Part shown: positions 8,135-15,019 of the stretch, one piece after another
Layout of the letters: each line of letters starts with the position of its first letter
Position numbering within the stretch: position 1 is the stretch's first letter
From: Victivallis vadensis
GTDB taxonomy: Bacteria > Verrucomicrobiota > Lentisphaeria > Victivallales > GWF2-50-93
Direction of reading: 5' to 3'
NCBI GenBank assembly: GCA_945883805.1
Contig: CAMCYE010000030.1
Coordinates: forward strand, 1 to 32,571
DNA: 32,571 nt
Translations under genes and position numbers: made by a program
Notes under the pieces: model-generated
Seen by the model: the letters and a program-made list of their open reading frames with translations, nothing else
The model's database searches: none
Told to the model about the DNA's origin: nothing

Positions 8135-8579
8135 GATGATCGAAAAGGCCTGCAAGATCTGCGGCCTTCTCGACGGTAATCCTGATTTCAGCATGGCCGT
8201 CAATTTTGTCGATTCGGAAACAATCTGCCGGATCAACAGGGAATTCGTCGGACATGAAGGAACTACCGACGTCATTTCCTTTAATTATTCGGCCGGGGGC
8301 GACTTGTGTCCGAATGATATTGATGCTGAACTGTTTATATGTCCAGACACTGCAGAACTAGTTGCGAAAAGCCTGAAGAAGAAGTTTTCCGATGAAATCG
8401 CACTGTACATAGTTCATGGGATCCTCCATATCTCCGGAGAGGACGATTTAACTCCGGCTGACAGGAAGAGAATGAGGAAGATGGAAAAGAAGGTGCTTTT
8501 GGAACTCCGCGAATCCTTTGATTTCACAGTTGTGTTTCCTGAACGCGGAAAATCAAATATAGGGCAAAACAAAACCTGA
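8070..8579 (+). CDS. ybeY: Endoribonuclease YbeY (Asp at third metal-ligand position)
   Basis: YbeY is a metal-dependent RNase needed for 16S rRNA 3'-end maturation and ribosome quality control. The 170-residue protein has the typical NREFVGHEGTTDVISFNY segment and the active-site region HGILHISGEDD. The usual pattern is HGxLHLxGxDH. Here the first two ligands are His116 and His120, while the third is Asp126 instead of His. The start at 8070 lies inside the pgpH 3' end. It is chosen because VIFSRQQRQYPPP is a normal YbeY N-terminus; a start at 8127 would cut it off, and 8031 gives an unlikely extension. Confidence 0.9.
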   Translation: MKVIFSRQQRQYPPPARKTMNRMIEKACKICGLLDGNPDFSMAVNFVDSETICRINREFVGHEGTTDVISFNYSAGGDLCPNDIDAELFICPDTAELVAKSLKKKFSDEIALYIVHGILHISGEDDLTPADRKRMRKMEKKVLLELRESFDFTVVFPERGKSNIGQNKT

Positions 8580-8649
8580 GCTTCCCTTGAATGATGGGCA
8601 TCCGATTACAATATTAACGCAGACATTTCACTGACAGGGAAAGAAGTTC

Positions 8650-9330
8650 ATGTACGACAGATTTAAAAATTCAGTTATGCCCGGGATACAGGGCAGGATA
8701 ATTGCCGGTATTTTCATCGTTATTCCCCTGACTGTGACGATATGGCTTGCAGTAATATTTTTCAATCTGATTACCAAATGGTCTGAACCGATAATGAGGC
8801 AGTTCCATCTCTCCGGGCTGGAAGACAAGTACTGGTTTGAACTCGCAATACGCGGATTTTCAATTATTGTCACCCTTTCTTTCCTTTTCATTGTGGGGCA
8901 GATAGCAAAGTGGACGATCGGGAAAAGACTGATGGATGCAGCGGAAAGGGGAATTCTTGAAATTCCGATCTTGAGTACGGTCTATTCCACCGCCAAACAG
9001 GTTGTTGATGCCATTAAAGGTGGAAACGGCATGTTCAGGCAGGTTGTCCTGGTCGAGTTCCCTAAAAACGGGGTACACACGATAGGATTCCTTACGAATG
9101 AAAATAAGGGAAGGAATGAATTCTCGGAAAAGACCGGGAAAAACCTGATATCCGTATTCATGCCGTTTGCCCCTCCGACATCAGGGTATATTATCTTCAT
9201 ACCGAGGGAAGACTGCATATTCCTTGAAATGAGCGTCAGTGACGGAATGAAACTGGTTATAAGCGGTGGTGTGGCGGCGCCTGAATACCCGTATACTAAA
9301 CATAAAATTGAAAATCCCGACAAACCGTGA
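8650..9330 (+). CDS. DUF502 family membrane protein
   Basis: The 226-residue protein matches the DUF502 family. It has an N-terminal membrane helix (GRIIAGIFIVIPLTVTIW, ~15-35), a second helix (~69-87, IIVTLSFLFIVGQIA) and the signature IPILSTVYSTAKQVVDAI. A soluble beta-rich part follows (VLVEFPKNGVHTIGFLT ... VFMPFAPPTSGYIIFIP). Members are widespread inner-membrane proteins of unsettled function; plant relatives (COV1-like) affect vascular patterning through Golgi traffic. It follows ybeY after 70 nt and precedes the exonuclease by 27 nt, so co-transcription is likely. Confidence 0.85.
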   Translation: MYDRFKNSVMPGIQGRIIAGIFIVIPLTVTIWLAVIFFNLITKWSEPIMRQFHLSGLEDKYWFELAIRGFSIIVTLSFLFIVGQIAKWTIGKRLMDAAERGILEIPILSTVYSTAKQVVDAIKGGNGMFRQVVLVEFPKNGVHTIGFLTNENKGRNEFSEKTGKNLISVFMPFAPPTSGYIIFIPREDCIFLEMSVSDGMKLVISGGVAAPEYPYTKHKIENPDKP

Positions 9331-9357
9331 TTTTTTTCAACAAAAAGAAAGTGAAAA

Positions 9358-10149
9358 ATGGACATACCCGGACTCAAGCTTGAAAAACCTATTATCTTTT
9401 TTGATTTGGAGACGACAGGGCTCAATATAAAAAATGACAGGATAGTTGAGATTTCAGCCGCCAAGATAATGCCGGACGGCAGTATGGAGATTAAAACCCG
9501 GCGGATAAATCCGGAAAGGCCGATCCCGGCGGAGTCGACCGCAATCCATGGGATCAAAGATTCCGATGTCGCAAACGAACCCAAATTCAAGTCTATTTCC
9601 TCTTCCCTCCTGCTTTTCTTCGAGAATTGCGACTTGTCCGGATACAATATTCAAAACTTCGATCTCCCTGTTCTGGCGGAGGAATTCCGAAGGTCGGGAC
9701 TTATATTTTCCATAGAAGGAAGGAAAATTGTCGATGTACAGACCATATTCCATAAACGCGAACCTCGCAATCTTGGCGCGGCATATAAATTTTTCTGCGG
9801 CAAAGACCTGGTGAACGCGCATAGTGCCGAAGCGGATGTGCTTGCGACAATCGAGATATTCGAGGGCGAGTTCAAGAAATACCAGGACCTTCCGAAAACC
9901 ATTGACGGGCTTCACGAATTCTGCAATAACAGGAAGCCTGAATGGATAGACAACTCCGGCAAATTTAAATGGCAGGGCGATACGGTGGTGGTCGGATTTG
10001 GTAAAAATGAAGGGATTCCACTGAAGGAAATCACTGTGAACAACCCGGATTTCCTCAGATGGATGATTAATGCGGCATTCCCGTCGGACGCCACTGATAT
10101 TGCGAAAAAAGCCCTCACAGGCAAATTCCCGGAAAAAACCCTGAAATAA
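9358..10149 (+). CDS. DnaQ-like 3'-5' exonuclease (DEDDh)
   Basis: A 263-residue protein with the exonuclease fold of DNA polymerase III epsilon. The ExoI motif is FFDLETTGL (residues ~13-21), ExoII lies near LSGYNIQNFDLPVLAEEF, and ExoIII is NAHSAEADVLAT with the His-Asp pair of the DEDDh class. After residue ~190 comes a short C-terminal module (FGKNEGIPLKEI..NPDFLRWM), a pattern found in stand-alone exonucleases of other phyla. The length and missing polymerase-binding tail suggest a repair or RNA-processing nuclease and not the replicative proofreader; the substrate cannot be read from sequence. It ends 1 nt before the next ATG. Confidence 0.88.
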   Translation: MDIPGLKLEKPIIFFDLETTGLNIKNDRIVEISAAKIMPDGSMEIKTRRINPERPIPAESTAIHGIKDSDVANEPKFKSISSSLLLFFENCDLSGYNIQNFDLPVLAEEFRRSGLIFSIEGRKIVDVQTIFHKREPRNLGAAYKFFCGKDLVNAHSAEADVLATIEIFEGEFKKYQDLPKTIDGLHEFCNNRKPEWIDNSGKFKWQGDTVVVGFGKNEGIPLKEITVNNPDFLRWMINAAFPSDATDIAKKALTGKFPEKTLK

Positions 10150-10150
10150 A

Positions 10151-10981
10151 ATGATTCCAAAAATGAAAAACAATAAACTCAAATCTCTTTTGAAACTGCT
10201 TGAGGATGAAGATTCCCATACCTCCACCCAGGCAATGGCCGAACTTCTTTCAATGGATAAGAAAATAAATTCCGTGATATCGGTCCTGCAGGAAAGCAGC
10301 ACCGGAAAAATCCGCAGGCACGCCCATCAGATGCAGGCGGTTAAAAAATACAGGGACAAAAGAACGTCTTTTGCCGCCAAACTGGAAAACAGCGATACCG
10401 ATCTCCTTGAGGGATTTGTCGAGATTCACTTGCAGTGGTTCGACCAGGACGATATCGGCGAAGTCTATAAGAGCTGGGGGAAATTTCTGTCTTCAACATC
10501 TGAATGGCAGCCGGATTCCCTGAAGAAAATAGGCAAAATGATGAAGGATATGGGATATCAGACATCGGATGCCGAAGAGATCTTTCCGGAATATTTCTGT
10601 ATCGGAGCTGTAATTGATGAAAAACACGGGGCGGATTTCATGCTCTGCTCCATTGCGAAACTCGCAGGCGAATTCCATGGGTTCAAAGGGAAAATTGTCC
10701 ATACGCCCCTTGGCTTCGGCCTTTGCGACAGTGAGGGGCAGATGCTGTTCCCTTCAAAGGATTGGATGACCTGCATTGTTAAAAACCATTCCAAATTTGA
10801 AACATGGACAAACAGCATGATCCTGAGGCAGACGGCCTCAATGATATTCCTGTCTTCAATGACGATGCAGAACTTCCGTTACGCCTATTCGATAGGTAAA
10901 TGCCTGATTGACTCCGGAAAAGATGATATCGCGAAAATCCTCCCTTTTCCGTTCGGGGAATGTCATCCGAATAAAATTTGA
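10151..10981 (+). CDS. Conserved protein of unknown function, possibly SirB1-like
   Basis: A 276-residue soluble protein without signal peptide. The N-terminal ~60 residues form short helices around LLKLLEDEDSHTSTQAMAEL. The middle contains LLEGFVEIHLQWFDQDDIGEVYKSW, and the rest IGAVIDEKHGADFMLCSIAKLAGEF followed by TPLGFGLCDSEGQMLFPSKDW. This order resembles the SirB1/transglutaminase-core-2 proteins (helical repeat, acidic middle, IG.V...R.G core). The resemblance is weak and the catalytic residues cannot be assigned, so I leave it unnamed. The start is 1 nt after the exonuclease stop, indicating translational coupling; 10163 is an alternative start. It meets the histidine kinase tail to tail with no bases between the two stop codons. 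Confidence 0.7.
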   Translation: MIPKMKNNKLKSLLKLLEDEDSHTSTQAMAELLSMDKKINSVISVLQESSTGKIRRHAHQMQAVKKYRDKRTSFAAKLENSDTDLLEGFVEIHLQWFDQDDIGEVYKSWGKFLSSTSEWQPDSLKKIGKMMKDMGYQTSDAEEIFPEYFCIGAVIDEKHGADFMLCSIAKLAGEFHGFKGKIVHTPLGFGLCDSEGQMLFPSKDWMTCIVKNHSKFETWTNSMILRQTASMIFLSSMTMQNFRYAYSIGKCLIDSGKDDIAKILPFPFGECHPNKI

Positions 10982-12145
10982 TTATTTCTTGAAGTTGACA
11001 GTGAAGATTGTGCCGGTATCTGGTTCTGAAACAAAAGACACTTTGCCTTTAAGATATTTTTCTGTCAGAAGTTTTATGCTGTACGTGCCAATTCCCCTCC
11101 CTTTCCCCTTCGTGGAATATGACCTCTGGAATATCTGGAGTTTCACCTCTTCCGGCATGGCGGTTTCATTGTGGCACCAGAATGAATATCCGTTTTCATT
11201 TTTCCTGCAGCCGAGTGTTACCGTCTGATTGGCCTTTGAAGCTTCAAGTGAATTTTTCAGGATATTTCCAATGATGCGGAAAAGGAGGGTTCCGTCGCTG
11301 AGGAATTCGAAATCTTCGCTTGCAGCGTCAATCTCGATGTTTTTGTCAGCCGCCATCTCGTGATTCCTGAAAGTCCTATAAATTGAATTCAGGAATTCAA
11401 GGGAATCCTGTTTTGTAATTTTAACCTGAAGTTCATTGTTTTCAGCGGCGAGGAGCTGTCTCTGGCAGTTGATTTCATCGATAAGCTGGGTTGACGCATA
11501 TTTCAAATCTTTCTTAACTTCATTTATTTTTATGGCGTCATCATTCAGGAGTTCGGAAATGCTCCATATGTTCCCGGCGGTGTTGAGGACATCATGGAAA
11601 AATATCCTTTCCAGCACCTGACGTCTTTTCTCATTGCTTATGTCGGAGAGGATAAGCAGGCAGAAAGTCTGGTCATTCCATGCGAACGGCTTTGTCCATA
11701 CCCTCATGTCTAGAGGCTCCATGCCGTTATCTGTTGTTCTTATTATCCTGCATTCACCCTGGGCGGATTTGCCGCTGAGACCCTGGATGATTGACAGGAC
11801 GGCCCCGCAGGTTTTGCATGCATCTCCCGTCCCGCAGCCGGATTTTGCGTTCAGCGCATGCTGGCATGATACAAGCTCTCCGGGCCTTAACCCGAAAAGG
11901 CTCTTGCATCCCTGGCTTAATGCGAAATCCGCAATTGCTTTATTTCCGAAAACTATCTGACGGTGCAAATTGAGGATCATCACAAAATCAGGAACGGCAT
12001 TGAGAAGTTCGCAGAGAATGTCAATTCTTGAAATTGAATCAACCTGCTCGCTTATCTCCAGATCGGAAGATTTTTCAGGAGAGGCGAACATTGTTTCGCC
12101 GATGTTGGATTTTTTACTGCATTCTGTCATTGCGTAGTATAGCAT
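10982..12145 (-). CDS. Cytoplasmic PAS-domain histidine kinase with Cys cluster
   Basis: A 387-residue sensor kinase with no membrane helix. A PAS domain (~40-165) includes a cysteine group: Cys94, Cys104, Cys110 and Cys113 in SCQHALNAKSGCGTGDACKTCG. The phosphorylation site is His184 in FFHDVLNTAG. The ATPase domain follows, with N-box NILKNSLEAS (~294-303) and glycine-rich lid STKGKGRGIGTYSIKLL. The usual G1 Asp region is altered to WCHNETAMP, as in several orphan kinases of this type. No response regulator lies nearby, so the partner is elsewhere. The cysteines could bind a metal or FeS cluster or sense redox state; this is inference. A start 15 nt downstream is possible. Confidence 0.88.
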   Translation of the reverse strand: MLYYAMTECSKKSNIGETMFASPEKSSDLEISEQVDSISRIDILCELLNAVPDFVMILNLHRQIVFGNKAIADFALSQGCKSLFGLRPGELVSCQHALNAKSGCGTGDACKTCGAVLSIIQGLSGKSAQGECRIIRTTDNGMEPLDMRVWTKPFAWNDQTFCLLILSDISNEKRRQVLERIFFHDVLNTAGNIWSISELLNDDAIKINEVKKDLKYASTQLIDEINCQRQLLAAENNELQVKITKQDSLEFLNSIYRTFRNHEMAADKNIEIDAASEDFEFLSDGTLLFRIIGNILKNSLEASKANQTVTLGCRKNENGYSFWCHNETAMPEEVKLQIFQRSYSTKGKGRGIGTYSIKLLTEKYLKGKVSFVSEPDTGTIFTVNFKK

Positions 12146-12194
12146 GACAGGGGATCAATTCCAAAATTGTAGGGAACCTCTAAAAATTGGCATA

Positions 12195-12240
12195 TATAGT
12201 TTTTCAGATAAATAATTTCATTATTTTCTGAAAAACTGTA
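12195..12240. repeat. AT-rich inverted repeat upstream of the histidine kinase
   Basis: TATAGTTTTTCAG is mirrored by CTGAAAAACTGTA with one mismatch, and the inner bases continue the pairing, so nearly the whole 46 bp can fold into one hairpin. It lies between the kinase start and the SWIB terminator. On the minus strand it could act as a second terminator after SWIB or as a leader structure for the kinase. Confidence 0.5.
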
Positions 12241-12245
12241 GGTGT

Positions 12246-12281
12246 AAAAAAAATAACGGAGCCGGTAAACCGGCTCCGTTA
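12246..12281 (-). terminator. Rho-independent terminator of the SWIB gene
   Basis: A perfect 12-bp stem (TAACGGAGCCGG/CCGGCTCCGTTA) with a 4-nt loop is followed on the minus strand by eight T residues. It starts 22 nt beyond the SWIB stop codon. Confidence 0.9.
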
Positions 12282-12302
12282 TATAGAGAAATATTCTCGG
12301 TC

Positions 12303-12566
12303 TTATGCAGAAAGGTGCTTGCTTACAAGCTTAGTCATTTCAAACATTGTGACCTGGGCTTTTTTGCCGAAGATGGGCTTAAGCTTGTCATCAGCGTTGA
12401 TGCAGCGTTTGTCCTTCTTGTCCTGAAGATTGTTCTTCTTGATGTAGGCCCAGAGTTTTTTCGTTACTTCAGTTCTCGGAAGAGGCTTTGCCCCCACGAT
12501 TTCCGCCAGTGCCTCGCTCGGATTCACAGGTGCCATGAATTTCGAGTTTGCTGTTTTTTTCGCCAT
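12303..12566 (-). CDS. SWIB/MDM2 domain protein
   Basis: The 87-residue protein is essentially one SWIB domain (FMAPVNPSEALAEIVGAKPLPRTEV, then LWAYIKKNNLQDKKDKRCINADDKLKPIFGK). This fold is best known from eukaryotic chromatin-remodelling complexes and p53-binding MDM2. In bacteria, stand-alone copies occur notably in Chlamydiae and other PVC relatives, where a role in chromatin or DNA topology is suspected but not settled. The gene has a strong AGGAGG ribosome binding site and its own strong terminator, pointing to a single-gene, highly expressed unit. The basic N-terminus (AKKTANSK) would suit DNA binding. Confidence 0.92.
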   Translation of the reverse strand: MAKKTANSKFMAPVNPSEALAEIVGAKPLPRTEVTKKLWAYIKKNNLQDKKDKRCINADDKLKPIFGKKAQVTMFEMTKLVSKHLSA

Positions 12567-12666
12567 CTTTCGTCCTCCTTAAAGTTTAATGTTTACGCCT
12601 TGAGCTTCTTCAAATTAGCAAGCCAAAATGAAAATGCAAAGGAATATTCCTCTTTTTCATAGGTAA

Positions 12667-12867
12667 TTTTATGAAATATTTTGCGGGGTATGGTTTGGCC
12701 AGCAGGCGAACGGGGCGTTTTTACTGGTGGATTCAGCTGTATCAGAGGTGTTTTTTGATCGTAAAAGAATACTTGCTAATACCGAGGGGACGTTTCTTAA
12801 TAGTCTGGTTTCACTGCGAGATTCGCAACAGATTCAAACGCAATTCTTACTAGAGAGTATCAAATAG
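12667..12867 (+). pseudogene. Possible gene remnant without start codon
   Basis: Between an in-frame TAA at 12664 and a TAG ending at 12867 the plus strand stays open for 66 codons with a protein-like composition (fragment LVDSAVSEVFFDRKRILANT). No ATG and no ribosome binding site are present, and I recognise no family. It sits in a ~380-bp gap, next to a broken hipA. The same gap holds a small hairpin ATGCC-TTGC-GGCAT (12906-12919) and one TGCGA-NNN-TCGCA palindrome (12815-12827). Confidence 0.25.
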
Positions 12868-12950
12868 TACGGCAAATGGGGCTCCTCAATTAAACGTTTC
12901 AAAAGATGCCTTGCGGCATTTTTCAGAATCCCATAATTCCACAGCGACGG

Positions 12951-13070
12951 TCAAGCAGAGCCAGATAAAGCTTCCTCTGGGATTCGGTTAGGAAGCTTAT
13001 TCCAATGAGTTCCCGCCACCGGGGAATTGCCGGCATGAACTCCATTTACGAATATCCGCGCTTTTCTCAT
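12951..13070 (-). pseudogene. HipA N-terminal fragment (broken toxin gene)
   Basis: The frame starts with an ATG overlapping the hipB stop (ATGA), the usual hipBA arrangement. It encodes MRKARIFVNGVHAG, the standard first strand of HipA, a serine/threonine kinase toxin that inactivates glutamyl-tRNA synthetase. After residue ~14 the similarity is lost and the frame stops at 39 codons, against ~100 for short HipA N-domain proteins and ~430 for full HipA. Another frame then runs MPAIPRWRELIG to a stop at the same spot, suggesting deletions or frameshifts. No kinase core is present, so no active toxin is made. Confidence 0.6.
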
Positions 13071-13324
13071 TTTACGTCTTTTGCTTTTAGTTTGTTGAAC
13101 TCACTTATCAGGGGGCTTGAAAAATCGGGCTTTACATTGAGAACCTTCATCATCTTCAGGAGGGTGTTCAACTGTGCAGTCTCCTTGCCTTTCTCCACGT
13201 CAAACACAGCCGTTTTTCCTACTCCTGCGAGTTTCGCAAGCTGAGCCTGGGTCAGCTTGCTCCGCTTCCTGTGGAAACGTATGATTTCGCCAATTTTCCT
13301 TGTTTCCTGCATAGCCTCAAACAT
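13067..13324 (-). CDS. hipB: HipB-type XRE antitoxin/transcriptional regulator
   Basis: An 85-residue helix-turn-helix protein of the y4mF/HipB group: IGEIIRFHRKRSKLTQAQLAKLAGVGKTAVFDVEKGKE covers the whole HTH (residues ~10-50). A dimer-forming beta-tail follows (LNTLLKMMKVLNVKPDFSSP). HipB neutralises HipA and represses its own operon. Here the HipA partner is broken, so the antitoxin is solitary and may now act only as a repressor. Met1 follows AAAGGA at suitable distance; Met5 is an alternative start. A palindrome 21 nt upstream looks like its operator. Confidence 0.85.
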   Translation of the reverse strand: MFEAMQETRKIGEIIRFHRKRSKLTQAQLAKLAGVGKTAVFDVEKGKETAQLNTLLKMMKVLNVKPDFSSPLISEFNKLKAKDVK

Positions 13325-13344
13325 GTCCTTTGTTCCAGCGGATA

Positions 13345-13362
13345 TTACCGCTATAACGGTAA
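13345..13362 (-). promoter_or_regulatory. Candidate HipB operator
   Basis: TTACCG-CTATAA-CGGTAA is a perfect 6+6 palindrome placed 21 bp upstream of hipB, where it would overlap the promoter. Its layout resembles known HipB sites (short inverted half-sites with an AT-rich spacer), though the half-site sequence differs. Autorepression is inference. Confidence 0.5.
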
Positions 13363-13417
13363 AATAGATGCTGGTCAGGCAATTTGGGAATCACTATTTA
13401 TGAACTGATGGATTAAG

Positions 13418-13523
13418 TTGGAGTTTACAGCTTTAGCGTGTTCTATGATTCATCCCGGTTTTTTCCAGTTTTGATTCATGTCTTATTCAGAAGAGAAGAC
13501 ACGCTAAAGCTGTGAACTCCAAC
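13418..13523. repeat. Inverted pair of a 24-bp dispersed repeat
   Basis: The left arm (13418-13441) and right arm (13500-13523) are reverse complements over 24 bp with one mismatch, core GCTAAAGCTGTGAACTCCA, and 58 nt between them. The right arm recurs exactly over 26 bp at 31697-31722. Such paired short repeats are typical of REP/REPIN elements. The rest of the ~390-bp gap up to the tRNA (13524-13718) has only a frame broken by a TGA (13535-13705) and one TGCGAAATCCGCA palindrome. Confidence 0.7.
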
Positions 13524-13718
13524 AAGAGTCCTTCATGAAACAATCGTTGCTGCCTATGATTGCGAAATCCGCAGGTGTTGCTCCCTGAAAATATTTTTCA
13601 ACGAAATCGAAATTCGAGGAAGGGCGACGGATGTCGAAACAGCATAACGATGATACAGGGATTTCTCTTATAATTCGTAAGCTGTTTATTTGCAAGACAA
13701 TATAACTATTTTAAAAAA

Positions 13719-13794
13719 TGGTACCCGGGATAGGAGTCGAACCTACGACCAACAGTTTAGGAAACTGCTGCTCTATCCACTGAGCTACCCGGGC
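13719..13794 (-). tRNA. tRNA-Arg (anticodon CCT)
   Basis: On the minus strand the 76-nt molecule has acceptor GCCCGGG paired with CCCGGGT, D-arm GCTC..GAGC, and anticodon stem GCAGT/ACTGT. The loop is TTCCTAA (anticodon CCT at 13759-13761). A normal T-arm and an encoded CCA complete it. It reads AGG codons. It borders the decayed hipBA patch, and tRNA genes often serve as integration points. Confidence 0.95.
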
Positions 13795-13925
13795 ATGTGT
13801 GAAATCCGAATATGGAAACCCGGACCGGAACACAAATAAAATTACAGGATGCAAAACATAAACGGATTACTGGTTTGTTTCAACCCAAGCAGTTATATTT
13901 CACAAAAGAATTACCGGATATAATC

Positions 13926-14942
13926 ATGTCTGAATATTTAATCAAACGGATTCTCCTGGCGATTGTCACGCTTTTCGTGATAATGCTTGTAAGCTATTTC
14001 CTTGTAAGGCTGGCACCTGGAGACCCGGCAAAGAACACCATCATGGGAGAAAGCGCCGCATCCCAGGGAATCTCCTCGGAAAAGAACATCCTCTCCCAGA
14101 ACAGGTCGCTCCGTGAAAAACTGTATCTGGACAAGCCCATCCTTGTAGGATTTTCATTCTGGCTCAGAGGAATAATATTCGAGGGAGACTTCGGGGAATC
14201 CGCCTCGGTTGACAAGGGAAGGCCCGTGACAAGGCTGATACTTGAACGGCTCCCGGTCACAGTGAGCCTGAATTTTTTCGCAATACTTGTCACCTATCTC
14301 CTCGCCATTCCGATCGGAATCCACTCGGCGATAACTTCAAGGAAGAATCTCGACAGGGGTTTCACTTTTTTCCTGCTGTTCCTGTATTCCGTTCCGACAT
14401 TCTGGATCGCCCTCCTTCTGCAGGCGTGCATATGTCAGGGCGGATTATGGCCACTTTTCCCGCTGAAGGGAATTTATCCGGAGAATACGTGGGGGCTGGG
14501 CACATGGTCAATAATTTATGATACCGCAAAACATTTCGTACTTCCGGTTTTCTGTCTGAGTTATGCGGGGTTCGCGGGTCTTTCAAGATATGCGAGGGCA
14601 AGCATGATAGAGGTCATCAGGCAGGATTACATCCGTTCGGCGAGGGCGAAAGGATTGCCGGAACATGTGGTAATCCTGAAGCACGCCTTCAGGAATGCGC
14701 TGATCACCCTGATCACCCTTTTTGCCGAACTCCTTCCCGGACTTGTTGCAGGAAGCATAATAATTGAATATGTCTTCAGCATTCCCGGCATGGGGTCGCT
14801 CTCAATGATGGCGCTCAACAGCCGCGACATTCCGGTGCTCATGGCGTTGTTTGGATTCGGGGGAATCCTCACTCTTACCGGAATAATCATAGCAGACCTG
14901 ATGTACGTTGCCGCCGATCCGAGGATTTCCTTTGAAAGTTGA
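13926..14942 (+). CDS. ABC transporter permease, OppB/DppB family
   Basis: A 338-residue inner-membrane protein that would form one half of a peptide or solute channel. Six helices are visible, the first at YLIKRILLAIVTLFVIMLVSYFLVRLAPGDPA, which is the family signature. The cytoplasmic EAA loop contacting the ATPase is ASMIEVIRQDYIRSARAKGLPE. The frame is open from 13812, but the start at 13926 gives the standard N-terminus. Normally OppC, two ATPases and a binding protein lie next to it. None is here, so it is either an orphan or its partners lie elsewhere in the genome. Substrate cannot be told. Confidence 0.88.
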   Translation: MSEYLIKRILLAIVTLFVIMLVSYFLVRLAPGDPAKNTIMGESAASQGISSEKNILSQNRSLREKLYLDKPILVGFSFWLRGIIFEGDFGESASVDKGRPVTRLILERLPVTVSLNFFAILVTYLLAIPIGIHSAITSRKNLDRGFTFFLLFLYSVPTFWIALLLQACICQGGLWPLFPLKGIYPENTWGLGTWSIIYDTAKHFVLPVFCLSYAGFAGLSRYARASMIEVIRQDYIRSARAKGLPEHVVILKHAFRNALITLITLFAELLPGLVAGSIIIEYVFSIPGMGSLSMMALNSRDIPVLMALFGFGGILTLTGIIIADLMYVAADPRISFES

Positions 14943-15019
14943 TGAATGTCTTTGTAATTCAACGTAAATATGTTAGTTTCTAGTCCTTAAACTTAAAAAA
15001 ACACCACTAAGAATATAGA

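Noticed and set aside
9454..10302. A 282-codon minus-strand frame opposite the exonuclease
   Set aside because: Shadow frame: the plus strand carries all DEDDh motifs, and the antisense product has no recognisable domain.
13418..13523. CRISPR-like repeats
   Set aside because: Only two copies in inverted orientation, no regular spacers and no cas genes in the window.
13535..13705. Possible selenoprotein frame with an in-frame TGA at 13586
   Set aside because: No SECIS-like stem follows the TGA, the product is short and resembles no selenoprotein; a decayed gene fragment or chance is more likely.
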